Part shown: in pieces, positions 1 through 7,232 of the stretch
How the letters are laid out: each line of letters begins with the position of its first letter
Position numbering within the stretch: position 1 is the stretch's first letter
Made by a program: the position numbers and the translations under genes
NCBI GenBank assembly: GCA_035545895.1
Contig: DASZXJ010000097.1
Location: 1 to 22,582, forward strand
Direction: 5' to 3'
DNA from: DASZXJ01 sp035545895
GTDB lineage: Bacteria; Planctomycetota; Phycisphaerae; Tepidisphaerales; Tepidisphaeraceae
Length of the DNA stretch: 22,582 nucleotides
The notes under the pieces: generated by a model
What the model saw: only the letters and a program-made list of their open reading frames with translations
Told to the model about the DNA's origin: nothing
Databases searched by the model: none

Positions 1-208
1 GTTTCCGTCTGTTCATCGCACGCGGTGCAAATCCGCTCCCGAAGATCCAACGACAAGCCCTCCATGCCACACCTCCAACAGCAGGTGATCGGCTCAGCCT
101 ACCGCAGGATAGGTGTACAGTCATCTGAAAACCGCTCTAAACTCGCAAATGACTGTCTCCGATTGAGTAATAGCGTGCTCAGACGAAGCCGCTGTCTTGG
201 GGGACGTC

Positions 209-2242
209 ATGGAATTCGGGAAAAAGCGCTCAGCAACCCTATCCACCACATTGTTTTCAATCGCATCGCTGCTTGCAGTATGCGGCAGCACATCAGGCCA
301 GACAAAGCCTTCCGAATCAACTCCCGAGCTGGTCAACATGAGCCTCGAAGATCTCATGAACGTTGAGGTGACCAGCGTCAGCAAGACCAAACAACGCATC
401 GCCGACGCGCCGGCGGCAGTTTACGTGATCGCCCAGGAAGATATTCACCGTAGCGGAATTTCCAATATCCCCGAGTTGCTTCGCATGGTCCCGGGAATGG
501 ACGTCGCTCGAGTCAACGGCAGCGAATGGGCAATCAGCTCTCGCGGATTTAACGACATTTATGCAAACAAGCTTCTGGTTTTGATGGATGGCCGCGCGGT
601 TTACACACCACTCTTCGGAGGCGTCTTCTGGAGCCAAATTGATTACCTCGCGGCGGACTTGAATCGAATTGAAGGGATTCGCGGTCCGGGCGCCACGCTC
701 TGGGGCGCAAATGCTGTCAACGGCGTCGTCAATATTACTTCCAAAACAGCCAATGAAACCCAGGGTGCGATTTTCAAAACCCGCGTAAGCAACGAAAATA
801 CCGCAACCGCCTTTCGTTATGGCGGGAAGCTTGATCCTGAAACGTATTACCGCGTCTACGGGAAGTATCGCACGATAGACAACCAGACATTCGCCAATGG
901 CGATGATGCTCATGATGGCTGGGATTCGTTCACATCCGGATTCCGCATTGATCGAAATCCGAGCAGCGATAACACCTATACATTGCAGGGCGATGTCTTC
1001 AGCAATCGTGCCGGCCAAACATTGAACAAGCCACTATTTACGCCTCCCTTCTCAAAGTCGATTTTCCCAACGTTTGATGAGTCGGGCGGCAATCTGCTGG
1101 GGCGATGGACTCACAAAAATGGCGATGATTCCGAGTTTTCCCTGCAAGCTTACGTCGACCGCTTTTATCGCGCTGCGCCACCCGCCAAAGTTGACCAAAA
1201 CACGTTTGATATCGAAGCGCAGCATGACTTTCAGTTGTCGCCGAATCATCACCTGACCTGGGGCATCGGTTATCGATTTGTATCAGATGCGGTGGAGAAT
1301 TCGGATAACGTGTTTACAGATCCAACGCATCGAGATGCGCATCAGGCAAACCTGTTTGCCCACGACAAAATCACGCTTCAGTCGGAACGGTTATATCTGT
1401 TCCTTGGATCAAAACTGGAAGCCAATACCTACAGCGGCTTGGAAGTCGAACCCGGGGCACGGTTGCTCTGGACTCCGAACAAACAGCATTCGATCTGGGG
1501 TGCCGTGTCGCAGGCTGTTCGAACACCTGCGCGTGTGGATGAAAATATCTCCTCTTCATTCGCCATGTTGCCAACCCAGACATTGCCTTTGTTGCTCTCG
1601 TCCAAGCCAAATCCGGGACTTGAATCGGAACACCTGACCGCGTTCGAGCTTGGATACCGCTTTCAGCCAAATAAGCGATTTTCCTTCGATGTTTCGACGT
1701 TTTTCAACCAATATGATGACTTGATCGGCTATACATCCGGCGATCCAATTACAGTCGATCCGTCGCCCATTCCACATTTGAATCAACAGATCCGTGCGCA
1801 CAATGCCTTGTATGGTGAAACCTACGGCGCGGAAGTCAGCGGCACGCTGGGAATTACCGATAACTGGCGAATCTCGACAAGCTATAGCTTTCTTCAGGCG
1901 TCGATTCATCATCACGGCTCAGCGATTAGTGGACAGGAAGATTCAATCCAGGGCTCGTCACCGCGGAATCAATTCCAAATCAGGTCGTATTACGACATCA
2001 CGCGAAATTTGGAATTAAACGTTTCCGCTTATTACATGGACAACACTCCGGCGTGGGACGTGAGCGCCTATTGGCGTCTGGATGCGGGCGTGACGTGGCG
2101 ACCGAACGAGAATACGGAATTGTCCATCGGCATACAGAACGCTTTAGATAATCATCATCCGGAATTCGGTGGTCCGTCGCAAACCAATTTGGCGACAGAA
2201 ATCCCGCGAACGATCTATATGCAGGCGTCGTGGAAATTTTAG
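209..2242 (+). CDS. TonB-dependent outer-membrane receptor
   Basis: This is a 677-residue outer-membrane beta-barrel receptor that would import a ligand, or sense it, using energy from TonB/ExbBD. The N-terminus is a signal peptide (basic FGKKR followed by a hydrophobic stretch to about residue 28). Residues about 60-178 form a plug domain with the recognisable segments PAAVYVIAQEDI, IPELLRMVPGMDVAR, SRGFND, LLVLMDGR and GPGATLWGANAVNGVVNI. The rest is barrel sequence, and the protein ends in Phe (ASWKF), typical of outer-membrane barrels. I chose the ATG at 209 because GGGGGA lies 4-5 bases upstream; a TTG at 197 is in frame but has no better site. It is the first gene of a signalling operon, with only 36 bp before the yfiR-like gene, so a sensory role is more likely than simple uptake. 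The substrate cannot be told. No convincing riboswitch is seen in the 208 bases upstream. Confidence 0.93.
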   Translation: MEFGKKRSATLSTTLFSIASLLAVCGSTSGQTKPSESTPELVNMSLEDLMNVEVTSVSKTKQRIADAPAAVYVIAQEDIHRSGISNIPELLRMVPGMDVARVNGSEWAISSRGFNDIYANKLLVLMDGRAVYTPLFGGVFWSQIDYLAADLNRIEGIRGPGATLWGANAVNGVVNITSKTANETQGAIFKTRVSNENTATAFRYGGKLDPETYYRVYGKYRTIDNQTFANGDDAHDGWDSFTSGFRIDRNPSSDNTYTLQGDVFSNRAGQTLNKPLFTPPFSKSIFPTFDESGGNLLGRWTHKNGDDSEFSLQAYVDRFYRAAPPAKVDQNTFDIEAQHDFQLSPNHHLTWGIGYRFVSDAVENSDNVFTDPTHRDAHQANLFAHDKITLQSERLYLFLGSKLEANTYSGLEVEPGARLLWTPNKQHSIWGAVSQAVRTPARVDENISSSFAMLPTQTLPLLLSSKPNPGLESEHLTAFELGYRFQPNKRFSFDVSTFFNQYDDLIGYTSGDPITVDPSPIPHLNQQIRAHNALYGETYGAEVSGTLGITDNWRISTSYSFLQASIHHHGSAISGQEDSIQGSSPRNQFQIRSYYDITRNLELNVSAYYMDNTPAWDVSAYWRLDAGVTWRPNENTELSIGIQNALDNHHPEFGGPSQTNLATEIPRTIYMQASWKF

Positions 2243-2278
2243 GACGAATGAAACGAACCGTCGGAGCAATTTGTTGCC

Positions 2279-2890
2279 ATGGGTTTAGTAATCCAACATT
2301 CTGGCGAGCCATGCAATGGATGGCGTGTTGATCGGCAAAGGCGGGTGCTGCGAAGCCTCGCAAGCCTGACCGTTGTACTGATTTTGAGTTTGGCGAGCCC
2401 GTCACGCGCTCTCGCGGATGAAGCAACCGAACGGGAATACCAAGTCAAAGCAGCCATGATCTTCAATTTCGCGCAGTTCACCGAGTGGCCTGCTGATACG
2501 TTTCAGAACGACGGCGCTCCGTTCATTTTCGCGACCGTCGGCACTGATCCATTCCATGGGACACTCGAGCAATCACTGGCCGGCAAGATCTTCGGCGGCC
2601 GTCCGGTAACCGTCGTTCATTTTGCATCTGTCAAGGAAATCAGACCCTGTCAAGTTCTGTTTGTTTCGAAGGATCAGGATGCCAATCTCAAGCAGATCAT
2701 GCAGATTGTCAGATCGAAACCAACACTCACAGTGGGCGAAACCGATGCGTTTCCCTGGTCGGGAGGCGTCATTCGATTCTATATGGAAGACAACAAGATT
2801 CGGTTTGAGATCAATCCCAAAGCCGCCATGGAGGCGCGGCTGACAATTAGCTCGAAAATGATGAAATTGGCGAGAATTTTTCGCGCATGA
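2279..2890 (+). CDS. YfiR-family periplasmic protein (DUF4154)
   Basis: This 203-residue protein is of the YfiR family. In Pseudomonas aeruginosa YfiR is a periplasmic repressor of the diguanylate cyclase YfiN. A signal peptide follows a short N-tail (RRVLRSLASLTVVLILSLASP, cleavage probably after ALA near residue 46). The mature part carries the family pattern throughout: YQVKAAMIFNFAQFTEWP, a GTDPF segment, GRPVTV, CQVLFVS, LTVGE, GGVIRFY, IRFEINPKAA and ISSKMMKLAR at the C-terminus. Only one cysteine (C124) remains in the mature protein, so the disulfides known from YfiR cannot form within one chain. The ATG at 2279 is the only early ATG in frame; GGAG lies about 13 bases upstream, a weak site. 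It sits between the TonB receptor and a CHASE8-like kinase, which suggests it links the two in the periplasm (inference). Confidence 0.9.
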   Translation: MGLVIQHSGEPCNGWRVDRQRRVLRSLASLTVVLILSLASPSRALADEATEREYQVKAAMIFNFAQFTEWPADTFQNDGAPFIFATVGTDPFHGTLEQSLAGKIFGGRPVTVVHFASVKEIRPCQVLFVSKDQDANLKQIMQIVRSKPTLTVGETDAFPWSGGVIRFYMEDNKIRFEINPKAAMEARLTISSKMMKLARIFRA

Positions 2891-2970
2891 CGACTGTCGA
2901 ATGAAAAGGTGTCCGAAAAAAAATATTTGAAGTCGAAAGCGGAATTCCCCGTAACGATGGGAATGAATTA

Positions 2971-5367
2971 ATGATGAACCTGTTTCAAAACCTTGCTATT
3001 CGTTGGAAGCTTACGCTCATCACGATGAGCGTGTGCGTCGCATCGCTCGTTGTGGCGTCAACGACCCTGGCCTTACGAGATTTGGCCTATGCCCGCGACC
3101 AGATTGTTCAAAGTCACAATCTCAGCGCCGATACCGTTGCCGATAACATTACGGCTGCTCTCAGTTTTCAGAACAGTAATGATGCGACTGAAGCGTTATC
3201 CGCTTTTCGCGCGGATGAAGATATCGAGGGCGCTTGGGTCTTTACGCCGGATTTGAAAATATTTGCGACCTATTTCAAGGGACCACAGTTCGCACCCCCT
3301 GATCCTCGCGAACTGGAATCAGTTGGTCATCATTTCACCAATGAACGTCTGGAGATTTGGCGTCCGATCGTTTTACACCTGCGTACCATCGGTGCTGTTG
3401 TCGTGGTGTCAAATCTCAACGAGGTAAACGAGAAATGGTCGCAAGACCTCAAGATCATGGCGATCGTCGCGGCGTCCGCCGCAGTGGTGGCGCTGGCGCT
3501 AATCATGTGGCTGCAACGTTTCATCTCACGTCCCATCGTTAATTTGACAAATACCGCCAAGGCGATCACTTCTGATCGCGATTATTCCCTTCGAGCGATT
3601 TCCAGCAGCAAGGATGAATTGGGCACGCTGGTCGATTGCTTTAACGCAATGCTTGATGAAATCCAAAAGCGTGACGAACAGCTTCAAAGTCATCGCGACA
3701 ATCTTGAGGATCAAGTCGTTTTGCGCACCGCCGAACTTACGCATGTGAATAGCGAACTCGTGGTGGCCCGAGATTTCGCCGAACAAGCCAATCGAGCGAA
3801 AAGCGCATTCCTCGCCAATATGAGCCACGAAATACGGACTCCGATGACCGCGATCATCGGCTGTGCGGAAATGATGCTCGACCCCGATCAAAATCAAGAA
3901 GAACGGGCCGAGTCTCTCCAGATCATCCGTCGAAATGGAGCCCATCTTTTGGAATTGATCGACGATATTCTCGACCTGTCAAAAATCGAGGCGGACAAGA
4001 TGACCGTCGAGCGCATCGACGTGGACTTGCTGAACATTGTGACCGAAATCAGCTCGTTGATGCGCCCGAGAGCGATTAATAAGGGATTGGCATTCAAGGT
4101 CGAATTCATTGATCCCACTCCGAAAACCATCAAGGGCGATGCGTTGCGACTTCGGCAGGTACTGGTCAATCTAATCAACAATGCGATCAAATTCACGATC
4201 GAAGGCGAAATCCGTCTGATCGTTTCGTGCGTCGTAAGAAAAAGCCCCCACTCGGATCTGATCCGCTTCGATATTTGCGACACCGGTGTTGGAATGAATC
4301 AGGAGCAGATGTCGCGTCTGTTCCAAAGTTTCACGCAGGCGGACGAATCGATGAGCCGCAAATTCGGGGGGACGGGGCTTGGCCTGAACATCAGTCGCAA
4401 ACTGGCCGAACTCATGGGCGGAGACATCCGAATTGAATCCAAACCGGGAAAAGGCAGTGTGTTCACGGTCGAGATCGATTGCGGTTCATTGCGTCAGGTC
4501 GAGATGCTGACAGGCGTCCAGGAATCGATGTTATGCTTCAAGACACCGCTCACGCCACTTGCACTGCCCACAATTCGCGGTCGCGTGCTCTTTGTCGAAG
4601 ACGGCGAAGACAATAGGCGATTGATCTCAAGCCACCTTCGCAAGGCGGGCGCTGAAATCATGCTTGCTGAAAACGGCCAGCAGGCGATCGAGCTTATCAC
4701 CAGGCACCCGTTCGATGTAATCCTGATGGACATGCAAATGCCAGTCATGGATGGATATGTCGCAACCCGATTGCTGCGTCAAAATGGGTGTACCCTGCCG
4801 ATTATTGTCCTGACCGCCCATGCCTTGGCGGAAGATCGCGCTAAGTGCATCAATGCCGGCTGCACGGATTATCTGTCCAAACCAATCGAACGTACCGTCT
4901 TGCTGCAAAAGGTCGCTTCATATATCGATTCGCCCCCAAAGACGAGTCGCGAAGTGTCCGATGGGTTATTAGTAGTGCGCGGCGATTTGTCCACGCCAAG
5001 TCCGATAAATTCCAAAGACCCAGTCATGCACCGTAGCGAATTTGCCAGTGACCCGGACATGAAGGAACTGATTGACGAATATGTCAACCGCCTGCCCGGT
5101 GAAGTTGCCAAGCTCCATGCCTTTATCAGGAATGGAGATCTTGAATCGCTGCGCCAGACTGTGCACCAGCTCAAAGGCGCGGGAGGCGGGTACGGCTTCA
5201 AGCAATTGACCAGCCTGGCGGCGCTTGCGGACGAATCGCTCAGGCACGGAAGCGATCTTGAAACGATTCGTTCGCAGGTGGATCAGATTAGCGCATATAT
5301 CCGGGAGATTGAAGGCTACCAACCGTCCTTGGAGTCGTGCGATGTTGCAAACCGTGCTATTGGTTGA
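2971..5367 (+). CDS. Hybrid sensor histidine kinase (CHASE8-like-HAMP-HisKA-HATPase-REC-HPt)
   Basis: This 798-residue inner-membrane kinase begins with a transmembrane helix (about 12-35). A periplasmic domain (about 36-158) resembles the CHASE8 domain of YfiN: ADTVADNITAALSFQN, then EALSAFRADEDIEGAWVF. A second helix (161-182) leads to HAMP and a coiled coil (183-275). HisKA has the phospho-acceptor H286 in MSHEIRTPM. The ATPase domain has the N box around N404, DTGVGM (437-442) and GGTGLGL (466-472). The receiver domain has acidic E543/D544, phospho-acceptor D587, T615 and K637. The C-terminal HPt domain has H732 in VHQLKGAGGGYG. All catalytic residues are present, so it should run a complete internal relay. 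ATG 2971 and 2974 are both possible, with GGGA 8-12 bases upstream. The 3' end overlaps the next gene by 26 bp, so the HPt probably passes phosphate to that protein (inference). Confidence 0.95.
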   Translation: MMNLFQNLAIRWKLTLITMSVCVASLVVASTTLALRDLAYARDQIVQSHNLSADTVADNITAALSFQNSNDATEALSAFRADEDIEGAWVFTPDLKIFATYFKGPQFAPPDPRELESVGHHFTNERLEIWRPIVLHLRTIGAVVVVSNLNEVNEKWSQDLKIMAIVAASAAVVALALIMWLQRFISRPIVNLTNTAKAITSDRDYSLRAISSSKDELGTLVDCFNAMLDEIQKRDEQLQSHRDNLEDQVVLRTAELTHVNSELVVARDFAEQANRAKSAFLANMSHEIRTPMTAIIGCAEMMLDPDQNQEERAESLQIIRRNGAHLLELIDDILDLSKIEADKMTVERIDVDLLNIVTEISSLMRPRAINKGLAFKVEFIDPTPKTIKGDALRLRQVLVNLINNAIKFTIEGEIRLIVSCVVRKSPHSDLIRFDICDTGVGMNQEQMSRLFQSFTQADESMSRKFGGTGLGLNISRKLAELMGGDIRIESKPGKGSVFTVEIDCGSLRQVEMLTGVQESMLCFKTPLTPLALPTIRGRVLFVEDGEDNRRLISSHLRKAGAEIMLAENGQQAIELITRHPFDVILMDMQMPVMDGYVATRLLRQNGCTLPIIVLTAHALAEDRAKCINAGCTDYLSKPIERTVLLQKVASYIDSPPKTSREVSDGLLVVRGDLSTPSPINSKDPVMHRSEFASDPDMKELIDEYVNRLPGEVAKLHAFIRNGDLESLRQTVHQLKGAGGGYGFKQLTSLAALADESLRHGSDLETIRSQVDQISAYIREIEGYQPSLESCDVANRAIG

Positions 5368-6238
5368 TGATTCAACCGCGATTCACGCGCTGTTGCGTGC
5401 CCGGCTGAAGGACGAGCCGATCACCATCCATTCCGCCAACAGCGGTGGACAGGGATTGGAAATGGCGCAGTCCCTCAATCCTGATCTGATCCTCCTTGAC
5501 GTGGACATGCCCGACCCCAACGGCTTTGAGGTTTGTCGCCGCATCAAAGCGGACGAGCGTCTGGTCAACACGCCGATCATTTTTCTCACCGGCGCCGCAT
5601 CATCCGAGCAGCGCATTCGCGGGCTGGAGCTGGGAGCGATCGATTACATCACCAAACCCTTCGATCCCGCCGAGCTTCGCGCCCGCGTACGAGCAGCACT
5701 GCGGATGAAGTTCATGATGGACCTTCTCGCAAAAAAAGCGCAGATCGATTCGCTGACCGGGTTGTGGAACCGCCGATACTTCGATCAGCGCCTTGAAGCC
5801 GAGCTTTCACTGGCCAGCCGGACCAACGGTTCGCTGGCGGTGCTGATGCTCGACCTGGACCATTTCAAATCGATCAACGACCGCTTTGGGCATCCGACAG
5901 GCGATGAAGTCCTCAAGCGAGTTGCCGCGCTTCTGGTGGAAAGTGTCCGCGTCGAAGACGTCGTCTGCCGATACGGAGGCGAAGAATTCGCCATCCTGGC
6001 GCCCAACACCGAGACAGGCGCTCTTCCGTTGGCGGAGCGCCTGTGTGCGGGCATGCGAGCCATCGAAATCCCGATTCGAAACGAGCTGATCAAATTGACC
6101 ATCAGCATCGGCGTCGCCAGCACGATTGGCATGACTGATCGCGCCCTGGTTGCTCAGGCCGACGCAGCGCTATACCGCGCCAAGGAAAACGGTCGCGACC
6201 GGGTCGAAGTCGCCTCCGCCGAAACCGTTCCGGGATAA
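5342..6238 (+). CDS. PleD-like response regulator diguanylate cyclase (REC-GGDEF)
   Basis: This 298-residue cytoplasmic protein makes cyclic-di-GMP from two GTP. The receiver domain (4-120) has D9/D10, phospho-acceptor D53 in LLDVDMP, T83 and K105. A short helix leads to a GGDEF domain (about 135-290) with the intact active-site motif RYGGEEF (210-216), metal ligand D171 in MLDLDHF, and the inhibitory I-site RVED (203-206) exactly five residues before GGEEF. It should therefore be active and subject to product inhibition. The frame is open back to 5225, but ATG 5342 is chosen because GGAG lies 7 bases upstream and it gives a normal REC N-terminus (LQTVLLVDD). The 26-bp overlap with the kinase gene implies coupled translation and a cognate pair. 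The stop is only 4 bp from the end of the opposing Rid-family gene, with no intrinsic terminator between them. Confidence 0.95.
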   Translation: MLQTVLLVDDSTAIHALLRARLKDEPITIHSANSGGQGLEMAQSLNPDLILLDVDMPDPNGFEVCRRIKADERLVNTPIIFLTGAASSEQRIRGLELGAIDYITKPFDPAELRARVRAALRMKFMMDLLAKKAQIDSLTGLWNRRYFDQRLEAELSLASRTNGSLAVLMLDLDHFKSINDRFGHPTGDEVLKRVAALLVESVRVEDVVCRYGGEEFAILAPNTETGALPLAERLCAGMRAIEIPIRNELIKLTISIGVASTIGMTDRALVAQADAALYRAKENGRDRVEVASAETVPG

Positions 6239-6242
6239 TCCA

Positions 6243-6653
6243 TCATACGATCGCGTCGGCTTCGATCTCGATCATCGCATCGGCATCGATCAATTTCGCG
6301 ATTTCTACAATAGTAGTTGCAGGGCGAATCTCGCCGAAGATTTCGCCGTGCACCCTGGCGACTTCCTCCCATTGGCTGACGTCGGTCACAAACATGCGCG
6401 TGCGGATGACGTTCTCCATCTTGCCGCCGAGCGCTTCGATGGCCGCCTGGATGATCGCCAGCGACCGCCGCGCCTGCTCGCCGATCGATTTGGAATATTT
6501 ACCGTCCGCATTGACACCCACCGTGCCGGTGACGGCAATAAAATTCCCGCTGCGCACCGCGCGGGAATACCCCATCAGCGGTTCCCACTTCGAGCCTGAA
6601 CTCGCACACGCCCTGCCGGCGCGGGTGGTTCTTGTGATTTTGATATCGCTCAA
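6243..6653 (-). CDS. Rid-family protein (YjgF/YER057c/UK114), arginine-less subgroup
   Basis: This 136-residue protein has the small trimeric Rid fold. Family landmarks are GYSRAVRSGNFIAVTGTVG (28-46), QARRSLAIIQAAIEALGG (60-77), VIRTRMFVTD (82-91) and the C-terminal IRPATTIVEIAKL...IEIEADAI. True RidA hydrolyses reactive enamines and imines using an arginine in the motif P-A-R-S; here that motif reads P-A-T-T (111-114), so the arginine is replaced by Thr113 and RidA-type deaminase activity is not expected. The start is a TTG at 6653-6651, well supported by AAGGAG five bases upstream; the next in-frame ATG (residue 27) would cut off the first strand. It lies 20 bp downstream of the toxin gene on the same strand and may be read through from the toxin-antitoxin promoter. 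Real function unknown. Confidence 0.88.
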   Translation of the reverse strand: MSDIKITRTTRAGRACASSGSKWEPLMGYSRAVRSGNFIAVTGTVGVNADGKYSKSIGEQARRSLAIIQAAIEALGGKMENVIRTRMFVTDVSQWEEVARVHGEIFGEIRPATTIVEIAKLIDADAMIEIEADAIV

Positions 6654-6673
6654 TTCTTCTCCTTCAATTCGGT

Positions 6674-6970
6674 TTATTTTAACCTATCCTGCCAATACCC
6701 TGGACGTCGCCGGCCATGCTGGCACGCGATAATTTCGATTCGACCAGGGGTGACGCGATACACGATCAAAAATGGGAATCGAAAGAGACGATATCGCCGC
6801 GAACCGCGAAGATGCTCTGGCCAGCGGTTTGGAGACTGGCGGATTTCCGCAATCGCACGATCCAATTCCGTCAAGAATCGGCGAGCGGAAGTTTTGCTCC
6901 GATTGGCATGCCAAATCCTCGCCTCTCGTGCTTCGACGAGCGCTGCTTCGAGTATTTCAACTGGAAGCAT
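6674..6970 (-). CDS. RelE/ParE-family toxin
   Basis: This 98-residue protein is of the RelE/ParE type II toxin family. Visible features are an N-terminal helix rich in Ala/Glu (ILEAALVEAREARIWH), FLTELDRAIAEIRQSPNRWP in the middle, and the strand block SRRYRLFRFPFLIVYRVTPGRIEIIACQHGRRRPGYWQDR, which matches the C-terminal strands and H-x-R-R-P-x-Y-W ending of this subgroup. Whether it cuts mRNA on ribosomes (RelE-like) or acts on gyrase (ParE-like) cannot be told from sequence. The frame is open to 7105, but ATG 6970 is chosen because it overlaps the antitoxin's last 14 bases and gives the family length. The upstream extension would lie over the antitoxin gene. No strong ribosome site is seen, so translation is probably coupled to the antitoxin. 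Confidence 0.85.
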   Translation of the reverse strand: MLPVEILEAALVEAREARIWHANRSKTSARRFLTELDRAIAEIRQSPNRWPEHLRGSRRYRLFRFPFLIVYRVTPGRIEIIACQHGRRRPGYWQDRLK

Positions 6971-7190
6971 CGTCGCCCGCAATTTGTCGCCGCGCTTCCT
7001 CCCATGGGACAACTTTCCCCCGTCCCGAGTCAATCTTCTCCAATCGTCTTGCAATCTCGTCTGACCATGCCTGCCGGGCATCAGGATCGGACGGCCCTTC
7101 GACACTTTGATACAAAGCTTCCGCCAACTCGAGTCGTTCAGACTCGGGCAAATTCATCACTTCCTGAATGACTGTCTGCTTGACTGCCAT
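6957..7190 (-). CDS. Addiction-module antitoxin (TIGR02574-type)
   Basis: This 77-residue antitoxin resembles the 'putative addiction module component' family (TIGR02574 / PF09720). It has an N-terminal helix ending in LPESERLELAEALYQS (14-29), the acidic linker EGPSDPDARQAWSDEIARRL, and the C-terminal helix VPWEEARRQIAGD that would wrap the toxin. It is first in the pair and its end overlaps the toxin start by 14 bp, the usual order. The ATG at 7190 has no Shine-Dalgarno site, but an extended -10 box (TGGTATAAT) ends only 7 bases before the ATG, so the mRNA should start at or next to the start codon (leaderless). It follows msrA on the same strand by 42 bp. Confidence 0.88.
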   Translation of the reverse strand: MAVKQTVIQEVMNLPESERLELAEALYQSVEGPSDPDARQAWSDEIARRLEKIDSGRGKVVPWEEARRQIAGDDASS

Positions 7191-7197
7191 GATTTCG

Positions 7198-7206
7198 ATT
7201 ATACCA
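7198..7206 (-). promoter_or_regulatory. Extended -10 promoter of the toxin-antitoxin pair
   Basis: On the minus strand the sequence reads TGGTATAAT, a perfect extended -10 element, followed by CGAAATC and then the antitoxin ATG. No good -35 box is found 16-18 bases upstream, as expected of an extended -10 promoter. The predicted transcription start falls at or within a base or two of the ATG. Confidence 0.5.
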
Positions 7207-7232
7207 ACTCCGCTAATTCAGCAGTACTTTCT

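Noticed and set aside
22..60. The stretch GGTGCAAATCCG upstream of the TonB receptor, as in cobalamin riboswitches
   Set aside because: The match is one short conserved block. The following CCCGCCACTGT-type block and the 3' B12 box (AGYCAGGAGACCTGCC) are not found, and the window starts too close to judge the 5' part. A covariance-model search (RF00174) on a longer sequence would decide.
5225..5341. Upstream start for the diguanylate cyclase
   Set aside because: It would place 39 codons inside the HPt coding region of the kinase; ATG 5342 has a well-placed GGAG and gives a standard receiver domain.
6971..7105. Longer N-terminus for the toxin
   Set aside because: The extra 45 codons lie wholly over the antitoxin gene and have no family similarity; the ATG at 6970 gives the normal toxin length.
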